Positions 46,579-56,370 are shown, counted from the stretch's first letter. The stretch: DNA of 64,000 nucleotides from Chloroflexota bacterium (GCA_022824865.1 JAJDZD010000013.1:1-64000), one strand, 5' to 3'. Notes: generated by a model from the letters alone, not told the origin. Translations and numbers: made by a program.

Positions 46579-47733
46579 GTGACGCGTCTTGACGGCGTCG
46601 CCGCGCGCTTGGATCGGCTGCCCGTCCTTGCCGCGCTAGCGACTGCGGCTCTGGCCGTGGCGCTCACGCTGCGTTCGCTGGAGGGAAAGACGTTTCTCTA
46701 CGGCGATCTGCAGCACTTCTTCGCCTTTGCCGAGGTCCTCTACACCTCAGAGCACTTCAACTATTACGCCAATAACTCGGACCAATCATTCACCTACGCC
46801 CATCTACCGCTCTTCCCGATGTTGCTCGCCCCGTTGCAGCGCGTCTTCGACATGCAGGGCTGGGACCGGATCCTGGCCGTCAAGGTCATCGTGCACATCT
46901 TCGAGGTCGCGACCGCAGCGCTTCTGATACTCCTGGCCCGCCGGCAAGGTCTGTCGCGGCCGCTGGCGCTGGGCATCGGGACACTGTGGCTGTTCACGCC
47001 GTGGGTCTTTGAAGCCGGCGCGCTCAACGGACACGCATCGGCCGTCGCGGTTTTCTTCTTGGTGGCCGCTATGCTTCGGCTCAGGGTGCCGTGGCAGGCT
47101 GGCGCGCTGATAGGTCTAAGCGTCGTCACGCGGTCCGAGTTCATCGTGGCAGGTCTGGCCCTTACGGGTTTCTACATCCGTAACGATCGGCAGTCGTTTG
47201 TCGCCTACACGTTGGGCGCGGCCGCAATCGGGACGCTCATCGTGGGTCCATATCTCATCAGGGACGCGGCCGCTGTGCATTGGGCCGTCGTGGGCCACCT
47301 CCAGGATCGAGGCGATGGGCTGCCGGTGATCCGTGGGGTGATGCGTACCTTCACCGGTGACATGCCCGACAATCTCAAGGGTCCGCAGGATTGGGCATTC
47401 CTGTTAGTCCTGGTGGCGGCGCCAGCGTTCGGCTGGCTAAGTCGCGATCCTCGGTGGGGGGTATTTCGCGCCTCGCTGCTCTATGGCTTTGCGCTCACGT
47501 TGGGGCACGGTCGCTACTACGTTCTGCCGCTCACTGCGGGTCTCATCGTCGCCGCCCGACCTGGGCGTGCCGTCTGGTTGATTCCCGTCTATGTCGTGGA
47601 GTTCCTGCTCCCGCTCACGCGCGACTTGCTCTGGGTTGTGCGCTCTGGCGCCGCGTTCATCTTGACGTTGTGGCCGTTGCTCAAGGGCGCCGTCGCGCTT
47701 CGCTTCTCCGCGAAATCAACCGACTCAGCCTAA
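46579..47733 (+). CDS. Polytopic membrane protein, GT-C glycosyltransferase-like
   Basis: 384 residues with about nine to ten TM segments. An acidic loop after TM1 (YGDLQHFFAFAEVLYTSEHFNYY) and an early Y-x-H-L-P-L-F-P-M stretch resemble GT-C/DUF2029-type mannosyltransferase-like proteins that use polyprenyl-linked sugars; this is a weak assignment. The start is GTG 46579. The next membrane protein begins in the stop codon (TAATG), so the two are coupled. Confidence 0.6.
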   Translation: MTRLDGVAARLDRLPVLAALATAALAVALTLRSLEGKTFLYGDLQHFFAFAEVLYTSEHFNYYANNSDQSFTYAHLPLFPMLLAPLQRVFDMQGWDRILAVKVIVHIFEVATAALLILLARRQGLSRPLALGIGTLWLFTPWVFEAGALNGHASAVAVFFLVAAMLRLRVPWQAGALIGLSVVTRSEFIVAGLALTGFYIRNDRQSFVAYTLGAAAIGTLIVGPYLIRDAAAVHWAVVGHLQDRGDGLPVIRGVMRTFTGDMPDNLKGPQDWAFLLVLVAAPAFGWLSRDPRWGVFRASLLYGFALTLGHGRYYVLPLTAGLIVAARPGRAVWLIPVYVVEFLLPLTRDLLWVVRSGAAFILTLWPLLKGAVALRFSAKSTDSA

Positions 47734-49088
47734 TGACCGCAGCGTCGTCCAAGCTTCGCCCCGTACTTGCCGTGCTGGCCTTGCTCGCCGCATGGGTATT
47801 GGTACTCGCGCACACCCTGGTCACTCTTGAGCCTGACTTGATATCGCAGGATCTGCGCGGCTTTCTCGATCCGTCGGTTGAGTTTGGGCCGGCCAATGCC
47901 ATGTCGGCCGGCTTCTTTGCATTGCTCGCTGCACTTGCCGGCCGGAATGCCCTGGCGAGCGCCCGCGGTTGCGGACGCCGTCGACGGCAAGTCTTGGGAT
48001 GGATGGGGTTCGCGCTGCTGGCTGGCGGCTTGGCAATCGACGAGCTAACCGATGCTCACCTGCGGCTGCTCTCCGAGGCGTATTTGGGACAGGTTGGTCG
48101 CGAGCTGGCGTTCCTACGCGGTTATGCCGTCTGGGTGGGGCTCGCCGCGCCAATAGCGGTGCTGGTGGCTGTGCTCTTTGTGGTGTTCATTCGTCATGAG
48201 TTGGCATCGCGACCCCTGTTGCGGCGCGCAGCGTGGACTGCGGGACTCTTGTGGATGACGGTCCTCATGCACGAAGCACTGGCCGACCTTGTGTTCGCAA
48301 CTCGCGCTCCGGCGCTGGAGAACCTGCTCGAGGAAGGCGCGGAAATCCTGGGGACCGCTGTGTTCATCGCCGTCGCCGCGTTGGCCCGCGGGCCAGGTGC
48401 CACGACCCACGGACGTTCAACTCGACGAGTCGCCTTGATTCTGGCCGCGTTTGCCCTCGTCGCTGGAGTTTGGTTGGGCTGGCGTGCAGAGGTTCCTCTC
48501 AACGACTGGGGGACGACCAGCGTATGGATGGGCCCGTTTCCGGCGGGCACGGCTGCCGACCAGACCCTGGCGCTGCCAGGAGGTCCACTGGGTCGTATCG
48601 ATATCCAAGCGTCCTATGCCGCTGACGATAGTAGTCCCGGCATTCTTGCCATCCGCTTGCGCCGACCCGACGGCGCTTCCATCCGCGAAGCCTCGACGGC
48701 TGTTGTTCCAGGGGAGATCATGGCGGAGCACGCGGCTCGGTTTACACCGGTTCTCACGGCGGCTGGTGAGCCCGCCGTGCTGCAGGTAGCGGCGCATCCC
48801 TCAGTTTCTGGCGCCTTTACGCTGTCGGTTACGAGCGACGATCTGCAGGCGGACGGCGCAGTCTTTCCAAACGGCCAACCTGCGCCAGTCGGCCAGGATC
48901 TGAACTACCGGCTTTATGGCCCGCGCGATGCCTCGTTTGCCAAGCTGGCGGCAATTGTTCGGCTCGTCCAGCGCGACCCTCTGATGTTGGCGATACTCGT
49001 CGATTCCGTGCTACTCCTCGCTGCCGCTGTTTCCGCCACGGTGATCTTGCTAAGAGTCAGTCTCAGTTCTCGTGGCCGACGTAGATGA
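47733..49088 (+). CDS. Membrane protein of unknown function
   Basis: 451 residues. The N half has about six TM segments (from residue 10 to about 245); the C half (about 255-410) is a soluble, beta-rich extracytoplasmic domain (GRIDIQASYAADDS, FTLSVTSDDLQAD); a last TM segment lies near the C terminus (about 420-440). No family was recognised. ATG 47733 overlaps the upstream stop. The 3' end overlaps the convergent sugar-dehydrogenase-like gene by 26 nt. Confidence 0.6.
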   Translation: MTAASSKLRPVLAVLALLAAWVLVLAHTLVTLEPDLISQDLRGFLDPSVEFGPANAMSAGFFALLAALAGRNALASARGCGRRRRQVLGWMGFALLAGGLAIDELTDAHLRLLSEAYLGQVGRELAFLRGYAVWVGLAAPIAVLVAVLFVVFIRHELASRPLLRRAAWTAGLLWMTVLMHEALADLVFATRAPALENLLEEGAEILGTAVFIAVAALARGPGATTHGRSTRRVALILAAFALVAGVWLGWRAEVPLNDWGTTSVWMGPFPAGTAADQTLALPGGPLGRIDIQASYAADDSSPGILAIRLRRPDGASIREASTAVVPGEIMAEHAARFTPVLTAAGEPAVLQVAAHPSVSGAFTLSVTSDDLQADGAVFPNGQPAPVGQDLNYRLYGPRDASFAKLAAIVRLVQRDPLMLAILVDSVLLLAAAVSATVILLRVSLSSRGRRR

Positions 49089-51156
49089 TTCGCCATATCG
49101 CCGCGGTGCCCGCGGAGGGGTCTCCGCCGACCGGGTGCTCCGGAAACAGATCGAGAAAGTACAACCCGTCAGGCCCGAATGCGATACCGCTAATGCTTGA
49201 TCGACCTTCGCCCGCGTAAGCGATCAACTCGGAAACTGGCTCGGCCACGACGCCGTCTTCCAGGTTCAACTCCCAGATCCGCTTGCCGGTCGCCTGAGGC
49301 CCGCGCACGAAATTCCGACCGGACGTCGCCATATACAGCGTGCCGTCCGGGGCTGGGAACTGCCGTGCGTTCAGCGCGGCTAGCCCAGTCGGGGCGTGCG
49401 CGGGAGGGCCAAATACGCGTAGTGCCTGTGGCACCAGCGACGTGTCTTCACCGTCGTATCCAAGATCCAGCCCGGCTGTCACGCGCGCTACGCGGTCCAA
49501 GTCCTCGCCGTTTTCGGAGATGTAGAGTTGACCGTCGGCTCCGCGCCAGGCGGCTCCGAATGCGTTGCGAATTGCCTTCGCGAAGATGTAACTGCGTGGG
49601 TGTGAAGGTCGGTCAGTGTCGTAGAACGGATTGTCTGACGGCGCGCTGCCGTGGAGGTTCATACGCAGAATCTTCCCGTTAGACGTGTCCGGGTGCTGCG
49701 ACTGGTCAGCACTGAACGCGTTGCCGACGTTCGCGTAGAGCTTGCCGTCAGGTCCGATCGTCACGGCATGTACCTGATGCGAGGCTGAAGTTGGCGCCGA
49801 ATCCATCTCCAAAATGCGTTCAACCGGGCCGGCCTGAGTTCCATCGTTACGGCGCCCAATGCTCACGATCGCGTTGTACAGCTGGCCATCGCGCTCAAAC
49901 ACGAGCGACGCGAAGAGGTCGCCGCTTTCGGCATCCAGCACGATGCCTGAGAGCCCGTTTTCCCCTGGCAGGCTTTCCGGAGGTGCCGCCGGGTCGTAGT
50001 TGAGCAGGCCGTCAGCGAACGGGACGAGGTCGCCGGTACGCGTGAGCGCCTTAATGCTGCCGCCAAGTTCGGCGATGTATGCCACGACGGCATCCTCGCC
50101 TGGAGGTGCCCCGGGATCGAAGGTGAGATGCACGGGGAACCGCAGTCCGCCGGCGATACGCTCAACTCGGTAGCCAGCTCGGGCCAGCCAACCATTGGGC
50201 GCGTGGCGGGCTGGGGACTCCAGGCGCGGTTGCACCGGTCCAGCCGTATCAAGGAGATCGTCAGGTTCCCAAGACGTCGAGCCGGTGGTTGCGACTGAGA
50301 GCAGGATGGTCTGATTGGGGCCAAGGGCAAGTCCGGGCAAATACACGCTAACTTCACGCCCGAGCGTGTCGACAAAGCGCAGCGTTGAATCGGGCACCAG
50401 CAGCACGTCCGCGTCTCCCGAAGTGATCCGGACCACGAGGCTCTCAAGTCGTCCGCCGGGAGACCCCGCCGCAATCTGGACTGGCACGCCGGGATGCGCG
50501 GTTACGGTCAAGAGCGGTCGCCGCCCGGCCAGAATCTCAGCTGAACTCGGCTGCGAATCGCCAGAAGGCAATTCGATCGGCTGGCCGTCGGGTCCGGTCC
50601 ACGCAAAGGTGTCTGGCTTGACGCCGGCGACGCGGCGCGGGTAGCTGGACGGGCGTTCGCCAGTCACCGGGGCCGCCACGATCCGCAACACGGAACTCGA
50701 CCATGGCGACCACTCCGTCTGTCGGTCACCACTGTCATCGCGCACCCGAGCGCGAAATGCATACACGCGGCCCATCTCGAGACCGAGCCGCCCAGTTAGT
50801 GGCCCTATGAAGGTTCCAGATCGAAGGTCTGCCCTCGTGATGGGCCCATCCAGGGTCGCGCGCCAAACGTGCGTGCTCAGCGCGGTGTCGAAAACTTCGA
50901 ACTCCGTAACTGTCTGACCGTCATCGACGTCCGAGTCATTGAACGGCCCGATCTCGAACCAAACGAAGTAAGGTGAACCGTCGCCACCCGGGCCGGGTAT
51001 CGGATCGGTCAGTACCGGCGCGGTAGGGGACGTATTCGTGGTGCCGGCGGCCCCTTTGACTGGCGTGGGGATGGGCGCGGGATGGCTGACAGGTGTTCCG
51101 ATTGGACTAGGCGCTGGCGGGACTGTGACGATTGACGTAAAGGCCTCACCGCGCAA
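49063..51156 (-). CDS. PQQ-dependent sugar (glucose/sorbosone) dehydrogenase-like beta-propeller
   Basis: 697 residues. The N part has a Pro/Thr-rich linker and fibronectin-like beta region (about 45-320); the C part (about 335-690) is a GSDH-type six-blade propeller with LPGENGLSGIVLDAESGDLF, HQVHAVTIGPDGKLYANVGN, NPFYDTDRPSHPRSYIFAKAIRN-like and ISGIAFGPDGLYFLD blocks. Members oxidise sugars or act as binding proteins. The only available start is TTG 51156 and no signal peptide follows, which is odd for a protein of this type; the true N terminus may be missing or shifted. It lies 42 nt downstream of the Lon-like gene. Confidence 0.8.
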   Translation of the reverse strand: MRGEAFTSIVTVPPAPSPIGTPVSHPAPIPTPVKGAAGTTNTSPTAPVLTDPIPGPGGDGSPYFVWFEIGPFNDSDVDDGQTVTEFEVFDTALSTHVWRATLDGPITRADLRSGTFIGPLTGRLGLEMGRVYAFRARVRDDSGDRQTEWSPWSSSVLRIVAAPVTGERPSSYPRRVAGVKPDTFAWTGPDGQPIELPSGDSQPSSAEILAGRRPLLTVTAHPGVPVQIAAGSPGGRLESLVVRITSGDADVLLVPDSTLRFVDTLGREVSVYLPGLALGPNQTILLSVATTGSTSWEPDDLLDTAGPVQPRLESPARHAPNGWLARAGYRVERIAGGLRFPVHLTFDPGAPPGEDAVVAYIAELGGSIKALTRTGDLVPFADGLLNYDPAAPPESLPGENGLSGIVLDAESGDLFASLVFERDGQLYNAIVSIGRRNDGTQAGPVERILEMDSAPTSASHQVHAVTIGPDGKLYANVGNAFSADQSQHPDTSNGKILRMNLHGSAPSDNPFYDTDRPSHPRSYIFAKAIRNAFGAAWRGADGQLYISENGEDLDRVARVTAGLDLGYDGEDTSLVPQALRVFGPPAHAPTGLAALNARQFPAPDGTLYMATSGRNFVRGPQATGKRIWELNLEDGVVAEPVSELIAYAGEGRSSISGIAFGPDGLYFLDLFPEHPVGGDPSAGTAAIWRIIYVGHEN

Positions 51157-51198
51157 TGAGCGCCGACCAAGCGCCGCGCGGACGGGACAGCCCGGGCG

Positions 51199-53622
51199 TC
51201 AGTGTGGCGGGCCGTCGTGCCAACGGCGGGCGAATTGGTCCAGCCGCGCTTGCGCCGCACCGAACACCGTGTCGGAAGCGAAGCGGCCCACCGTGTCTGG
51301 TGTACCGGCGGAGCGGCCGGTCAGCCGATCAACAGCCTCGGCGACGTGAGTTGCAGCGTAGATGTGAAATTTTCCCTCGTCTACCGCGCCCGCCACATCC
51401 CAGCGCAGCGTCAGATTCCGAACGTTGCTTGCCGGGATCAGCACGCCCTGGTGTCCGCTAAGCTCCTGGCGCGCGCACAGGTCGTAGAACCCTTCGATCT
51501 TCTGCGACACACCGCCCACGGCTTGCACATCGCCGTGCTGATTCACAGACCCCGTGACTGCCGTGCCTTGGTCCAGGGGGTAGTCGGACAGCGCTGAAAG
51601 CAGGGCCAACAGTTCGGCCAGCGAGGCGCTGTCGCCCTCCACCCCCCAGTACGACTGCTCAAACGCAATGGTTGCGCTCATCGTCAGCGGTCCGCTGAGG
51701 CCGAACGTGCCGTTCAGGAACCCGGTCAGAATCATGGCGCCCTTGTCGTGGATGGGTCCCGACAGCTTGGCTTCGCGATCGATGCTGATCACTCCGTCGC
51801 GTCCCGCGAATACGCGAGCCGTAATTCGGTTGGGCTGTCCGAATTCATGACTGCCAACGCCAACAATCGTGAGGCCATTAACCTGGCCGACGGCCGAGCC
51901 TTCGGCGTCGATCATGACCGTGCCGTCGGCCATGCGGTCGCGAATCTGCATTTCCAGGCGGTTGGAGCGGCGGATGCGCTCGTCGATGGAGGCCCACACG
52001 TCTTCCTCGGTGACCAGATCGCCCCCGCGGCGCCGTGCCCAGTACTCCGCCTCGCGCACGATATCGCTGATGTCCCCGAAGCGAGTGGAAAGCTTGGTTC
52101 GGTCGCCGGCCAGCCGGACGCCCTCTTCCACGATCCGAGCCACGGCAGCGCGGTCGAAGGGATGCAGGTCTTCATCGACGCAGCGGGCGGCGATGAACTG
52201 CGCGTAGCGCATCGTGTTCTCATCGTTTAGCTCAATCTCGGTTTCGAACTCCGCCAGAACCTTGAACAGCTGCCCGAAGTCGGGGTCAAGCTCGTACAGC
52301 AGTACATACACGTCCGGTGGCCCGACCAATGCCACTTTGAGATCCAGCGGGATGGGCTGCGGCTCGAGTCGCGCCGCCAACGGCAGGCCAAGTTCCTCGG
52401 CGGCGCTTTCAATGCGAACCCGCTCATTGCGCAGGGCGCGCTTGAGAGCCGCATAGGACGTGCCGGACTGCAGCAGGTCGTTCGCGTCCAGCACCAGGTA
52501 ACCGCCGTTCGCCCGGTGCAGCGCCCCGGGCTGAATCAGCGTGAAGTCGGTGACGCTGACACCCAGTTCCGTCCGCGTCTCTACCCGCCCAAACAGGTGC
52601 GGGTGCGTGGGATGGGTATCGCGCACCAGCGGTGCGCCGGTCCCAGGCTCGTGCGTGACCAGCACGTTGACGCGATACGGGACGTACGGGTCAGGCGCGG
52701 GACCCGGCCGCTGCGATGGCAGCGTGGTGGCGTCGGACTCCAGGAAGTTGGCGTGATTCTGCGTTACATGTATCTCGATGGCGTCCAGATGCGCGGTGAC
52801 GTCCGGCAACGCTTCGTATTCTTCGCGCAGGTCGTCCAGGAGAGGGCGCGCGACGCTGCGCGCCACGTCGGCGCTCAATTCGCTGAGCGTGGAACGTGCC
52901 GCGCGCTGGCGTCGTCGCAGTCGCCGCATCAGACGCCCGAGCCGGTCTTCGAGTTCCTGGCTGATTGCCTGGATGTGTTCGCGCTCAGCCTCGGGAAGGT
53001 CCCGCAGCGTCTCGGTCGACATCGAGCGGCCGTCCCGAATCGGCGACACGCCCAGTCCCGCCGGCAGTTGTCTGACCTCAAAGCCGCGTTCCGAGGCCTG
53101 CTGTTCGAACGCGGTAAACGCCTCGCGCCGCTCGGTTTGCACGGCCTGCGTCACTGCGTCGCGCTGGTTCTGGTACTCCTCGGTGTCGAAGGCGCGCTGC
53201 ATGTCATGGCGCAGGGTCTCCACAACCTCACGCAGCTGGGCGCGAAAGGTGGGGGCCTGGCCGGCCGGCAGACGCAGGGCTCGGGGTCGGTGGCTGTCGT
53301 CGAAGTTGTGGACGTAGCACCAGTCGTCCGGGGTGGGGCGGCGGGCGGCTTCTGCCTGCAGCCGCGCCATGACCATTGAGGTGCGGCCGGTGCCCGGCGT
53401 ACCGGCGGCGTAGATGTTAAACCCGCGGCTACGAATGTCGACGCCGAACTCAAGCGAGCGTTCGGCCCGCTCCTGGCCGATCAGCGCGTCAGGCGGCGTC
53501 AGCTCCGCCGTGGACTGAAACGGCAGGTCGTCTGGCCCACAAGTCCACCGGACCTCGGCTGCCCTGAGCCGCCGCGCCCCGCCACCTGTCTTGTCTCGAT
53601 TGGACACGCCCGAACTGGCCAT
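51199..53622 (-). CDS. Lon-like ATP-dependent protease (AAA_32 type)
   Basis: 807 residues. The N-terminal AAA_32 segment includes LIGQERAERSLEFGVDIRSRGFNIYAAGTPGTGRTS; Arg in place of the Walker A Lys is normal in this branch. A long helical insert (about 130-290) and a second ATPase part (ANGGYLVLDANDLL, Walker B) follow. The C-terminal Lon proteolytic domain has nucleophile Ser in EGDSASLAELLALLSALS and Lys in GGVSQKIEGFYDLC. It is probably a quality-control protease of the cytosol. The ATG has GGAGGG about 7 nt upstream and a possible TACACT -10 near 53652-53657 (minus strand). Confidence 0.92.
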   Translation of the reverse strand: MASSGVSNRDKTGGGARRLRAAEVRWTCGPDDLPFQSTAELTPPDALIGQERAERSLEFGVDIRSRGFNIYAAGTPGTGRTSMVMARLQAEAARRPTPDDWCYVHNFDDSHRPRALRLPAGQAPTFRAQLREVVETLRHDMQRAFDTEEYQNQRDAVTQAVQTERREAFTAFEQQASERGFEVRQLPAGLGVSPIRDGRSMSTETLRDLPEAEREHIQAISQELEDRLGRLMRRLRRRQRAARSTLSELSADVARSVARPLLDDLREEYEALPDVTAHLDAIEIHVTQNHANFLESDATTLPSQRPGPAPDPYVPYRVNVLVTHEPGTGAPLVRDTHPTHPHLFGRVETRTELGVSVTDFTLIQPGALHRANGGYLVLDANDLLQSGTSYAALKRALRNERVRIESAAEELGLPLAARLEPQPIPLDLKVALVGPPDVYVLLYELDPDFGQLFKVLAEFETEIELNDENTMRYAQFIAARCVDEDLHPFDRAAVARIVEEGVRLAGDRTKLSTRFGDISDIVREAEYWARRRGGDLVTEEDVWASIDERIRRSNRLEMQIRDRMADGTVMIDAEGSAVGQVNGLTIVGVGSHEFGQPNRITARVFAGRDGVISIDREAKLSGPIHDKGAMILTGFLNGTFGLSGPLTMSATIAFEQSYWGVEGDSASLAELLALLSALSDYPLDQGTAVTGSVNQHGDVQAVGGVSQKIEGFYDLCARQELSGHQGVLIPASNVRNLTLRWDVAGAVDEGKFHIYAATHVAEAVDRLTGRSAGTPDTVGRFASDTVFGAAQARLDQFARRWHDGPPH

Positions 53623-53727
53623 GCTCCAGCCCTCCGGGCGGCAAGCGCGCGAAGTGTAGCAGCGACGCCTGCCCGTAAATCCGGCGAAATCTCTAAACTG
53701 CTGACGCCCGAATCAGGGTTTCACCGA

Positions 53728-54684
53728 ATGAAAATCCTCATTTATATGCCCAGCCACTGGGCGGACGAGTGGGCCGAGATGCCGGCGATATTCCCGGACC
53801 ACGACTTCGCATTTGCCTCCGACGTCACGACCGCGGTCGCCGAGATTCGGGACGCCGAAGTGTTGGTCGTGCTTGGCGCGGCGGTGGAGCCCGAGGTGCT
53901 TGACGCTGGCACGTCCCTGAAGTGGCTACAGGTGGCCAGCGCCGGGATCGACTCCCTCGCCGCGCTTGGCGCCGACCGCTACGGTCATCTCCTCGTCACC
54001 AACGCGCGTGCCCTGCTGGCGTCGCACGTGGCCGAGTCGGCGGTGGCGTTATTGACGGCATTGACCCGCGGCATTCACTTCTCCGCCCTGCGGCAGGCCG
54101 AACATCGCTGGGACAACAGCTACAACTACGACGAGGTGGCCGGCAAGCGGGCGCTGATCGTCGGCGTGGGCGGCATTGGTCGCGCCGTCGCCCGTCGGTA
54201 TCACGCCCTCGAAATGGAAGTCCGTGGGGCCGACGTGGTCGCGGGAGAGCCGGACGAGGCCTTGCAGTCGGTTCACCCGGTGTCGGACTTGCTCGAACTA
54301 CTCCCCGAAACCGACGTGCTGACCCTGTGTTGTCCCTACACGCCGCAGACACATCACATCGTCAACCAGGCGGCTTTTGACGCGCTGCCTGACGACGCCT
54401 ACCTCATTAACGTGGCCCGCGGGCCGTGCGTCGATACGGCCGCTCTGATTCGGACCGTGCGCGCCGGCCGGCTGCGAGGTGTGGGGCTGGACGTCGTGGA
54501 ACAAGAACCACACCCGCCGGACAGCGAAGTCTGGGATCTGCCGAACGTCCTCATGACGCCCCACATGGCTGGGGCCTCACCCCGCCGCGGCGAACGTGTG
54601 GTCCCCTTCGTGGTAGAAAACCTGCGTCGCTATCTGCGTGGCGAGCCGCTGAACAACGTGGTGGACCTGGTCCGAGGGTTCTAG
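53728..54684 (+). CDS. D-2-hydroxyacid dehydrogenase
   Basis: NAD-dependent oxidoreductase, 318 residues: flavodoxin-like substrate domain at both ends and a Rossmann domain with RALIVGVGGIGRAVARRYHALEM (GxGxxG), the conserved NVARGPCVDTAAL block with substrate Arg, GVGLDVVEQEP with the catalytic Glu, and MTPHMAGASP with catalytic His. It reduces a 2-keto acid; substrate unknown. ATG 53728 is about 28 nt after a TAAACT -10-like hexamer (53694-53699), divergent from the Lon-like gene. Confidence 0.92.
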   Translation: MKILIYMPSHWADEWAEMPAIFPDHDFAFASDVTTAVAEIRDAEVLVVLGAAVEPEVLDAGTSLKWLQVASAGIDSLAALGADRYGHLLVTNARALLASHVAESAVALLTALTRGIHFSALRQAEHRWDNSYNYDEVAGKRALIVGVGGIGRAVARRYHALEMEVRGADVVAGEPDEALQSVHPVSDLLELLPETDVLTLCCPYTPQTHHIVNQAAFDALPDDAYLINVARGPCVDTAALIRTVRAGRLRGVGLDVVEQEPHPPDSEVWDLPNVLMTPHMAGASPRRGERVVPFVVENLRRYLRGEPLNNVVDLVRGF

Positions 54685-54956
54685 CCGCTTCGCAGGCCGC
54701 CTGTCCGCGAATCCACCGCCGAGTTCGGGCCGGCGTGCAGCCGAGGGCCGGCGGACCGATTGTGGTCGCGCGCCCAGGCCATCGGGTTGGCCCTTGACGC
54801 CGGGGGCTGTTCAGCGCGACCGCCTCGAGCTTGAGGCGCACAAGCAGTTTCCGCTGGCGGGTGTTCGAAAACTCGATCGAGTACGCCGTGCTGGGCGACG
54901 GAGAGAACGGCATTGAGTCCCTGCGGGTTCGAAATCCGTACGTGGCCCCGTGGCAC

Positions 54957-55010
54957 TGTGTAGACCGGAGACATCATGAACACCCGTTCGGAGACATGGT
55001 GGACACCTTG
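54957..55010 (+). repeat. Left terminal inverted repeat of the IS
   Basis: Pairs with 56167-56220. It has two tandem sub-units, one with ACCGGAGACATCATGAACA and one with GTTCGGAGACATGGTGGACA, likely transposase binding sites. Confidence 0.88.
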
Positions 55011-55054
55011 GGGAGCCATGAGGGTATGAGCCGGTGCCGTTCGAGGATCGATCG

Positions 55055-56168
55055 ATGACGGAGCAGCGGGCGGAGTTTGTGGCGTTGGCGCGGCAGCCGG
55101 GGGCCAACCGGCGGGCGTTGTGCCGCCACTTTGGGATCGCGCCGGCGACCGGGTACAAGTGGCTGCAGCGCTACGCGGCCGAGGGGCCGGTCGGCTTGCA
55201 GGACCGCTCGCGGCGGCCGCACCAGAGTCCGGCGCAGACCGCCCCGGCCATCGAGCGGGCGGTGCTGGCCCTGCGCGCCCAGCACCCCACCTGGGGCGGC
55301 CGCAAGCTGCGTGTGCTGCTGGCTCGGCAGGGCGTCCAGCCGCTGCCGGCCGCGTCCACCATCACCGCCATCCTGCGCCGTCACGACCGGCTGGATCCGG
55401 CGCAGGGGGCCGGCCAGCCGCGGGCGCTGCGGCGCTTCGAGCATCCCTATCCCAACGCCCTGTGGCAGATGGACTTCAAGGCGGGCTGGCCCTGCGGCCC
55501 CGGGCGCTGCCACCCCCTGACCATCCTCGACGACCACTCGCGCTACGCCCTCGGCCTGGTGGCCTGTCCCAATCAGCGCACCGCCACCGTGCAGGCCCAC
55601 CTGATCACGGCCTTCCAACGCTACGGGCTGCCGGACCGCCTGCTGGTCGACAATGGCAGTCCCTGGGGCCATCACCCGGCCCATCCCTACACGCCCTTGA
55701 CGGTCTGGCTGCGCCGCTTGGACATCGCCGTCAGCCACAGCCGGCCGTACCACCCCCAGACGCTCGGGAAGGACGAGCGCTTCCACGGCACCCTCGAGCG
55801 CGACCTCGGGCGGCAGCCGCCGCGCCCCGATCTGGCCAGCTGGCAGACCGCGTTCGATGCGTGGCGGCAGGAGGACCAACCAGGTGCGCCCCCATGAGGC
55901 GCTGGCCTTGGCGGTGCCCGCCAGTCGCTATCACGTCAGCCCCCGGTCCTATCCGGCCCAACTGCCGCCGCTGCCCTATGGCCCCGACGATCAGGTGCGC
56001 AAGGTCCAGGCCGGCGGCTGGGTGTCCTTCCAGGGGCGCCACCTGCGGTTGCCCAAAGCCTTGCGCGGCCAGGCCGTCGCCTTTCGTCCGACCTCCACCG
56101 ACGGCGCCTGGACGATCCGCTTTCTGACCGACGACCTGGGGACCCTCGACCTGCGGGAGCCCGCTTGA
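55055..56168 (+). pseudogene. IS481-family transposase, one frameshift
   Basis: Frame one (ATG 55055 to about 55897) gives an N-terminal helix-turn-helix (NRRALCRHFGIAPATGYKWLQRY) and most of the rve/DDE core: WQMDFKAGW (first Asp), LLVDNGSPWG (second Asp), GKDERFHGTLERDL (Glu). At 55874-55877 one extra base shifts the frame; the next frame continues NQVRPHEALALAVPASRYHV to 56168, the usual IS481 end. The catalytic triad lies before the break. It is either a defective copy or a sequencing slip; programmed frameshifting is not typical for IS481. Confidence 0.88.
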
Positions 56169-56220
56169 AAGTGTTCACCATGTCTCCGAACACCTGTTCA
56201 CCATGTGTCCGGTCTGGACA
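56167..56220 (-). repeat. Right terminal inverted repeat of the IS
   Basis: Reverse partner of the left repeat; it contains GTGTTCACCATGTCTCCGAA and CTGTTCACCATGTGTCCGG in tandem and ends GGACA at the target duplication. Confidence 0.88.
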
Positions 56221-56370
56221 GGCACGGAAAGGGAGGGCACCAGGCAGGCGTATTGGGCGTGCGTGAGTTCCATACGTGGATCGCAGCAACGTTGGACCCT
56301 TGAGTGTGAATGGACCCCTAGCTATACCGGACTCGTCCTAACCGAACATTGGATACCCACGCGCCTGCGC

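Larger units (their letters stand above)
54957..56220 (+). mobile_element. IS481-like insertion sequence, complete ends
   Basis: 1,264 bp. The ends are imperfect 54-bp inverted repeats starting TGT (about 43 of 54 positions match by hand): left TGTGTAGACCGGAGACATC..., right (reverse) TGTCCAGACCGGACACATGG.... Within each arm a roughly 25-bp motif (CCGGAnACATnnTGAACA, GTTCGGAGACATGGTG) occurs twice in tandem. The element is flanked by the direct repeat GGCAC at 54952-54956 and 56221-56225, a 5-bp target duplication. Inside is one frameshifted DDE transposase. The intact duplication suggests recent insertion. Confidence 0.92.
54798..56303 (+). pseudogene. Open frame apparently split by the IS element
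   Basis: If the IS element and one copy of its target duplication are removed, frame 54798-54956 joins 56226-56303 without a stop (79 codons, ending in a TGA). The left part reads FRWRVFENSIEYAVLGDGEN and GIESLRVRNPYVAPWH, protein-like in composition. No start or family was recognised, so it is only a possible interrupted gene. Confidence 0.3.

Noticed and set aside
51199-53622. Arg in place of Lys in the Lon-like Walker A as a lesion
   Set aside because: GTPGTGRT is the normal form in the AAA_32 branch of Lon-like proteases.
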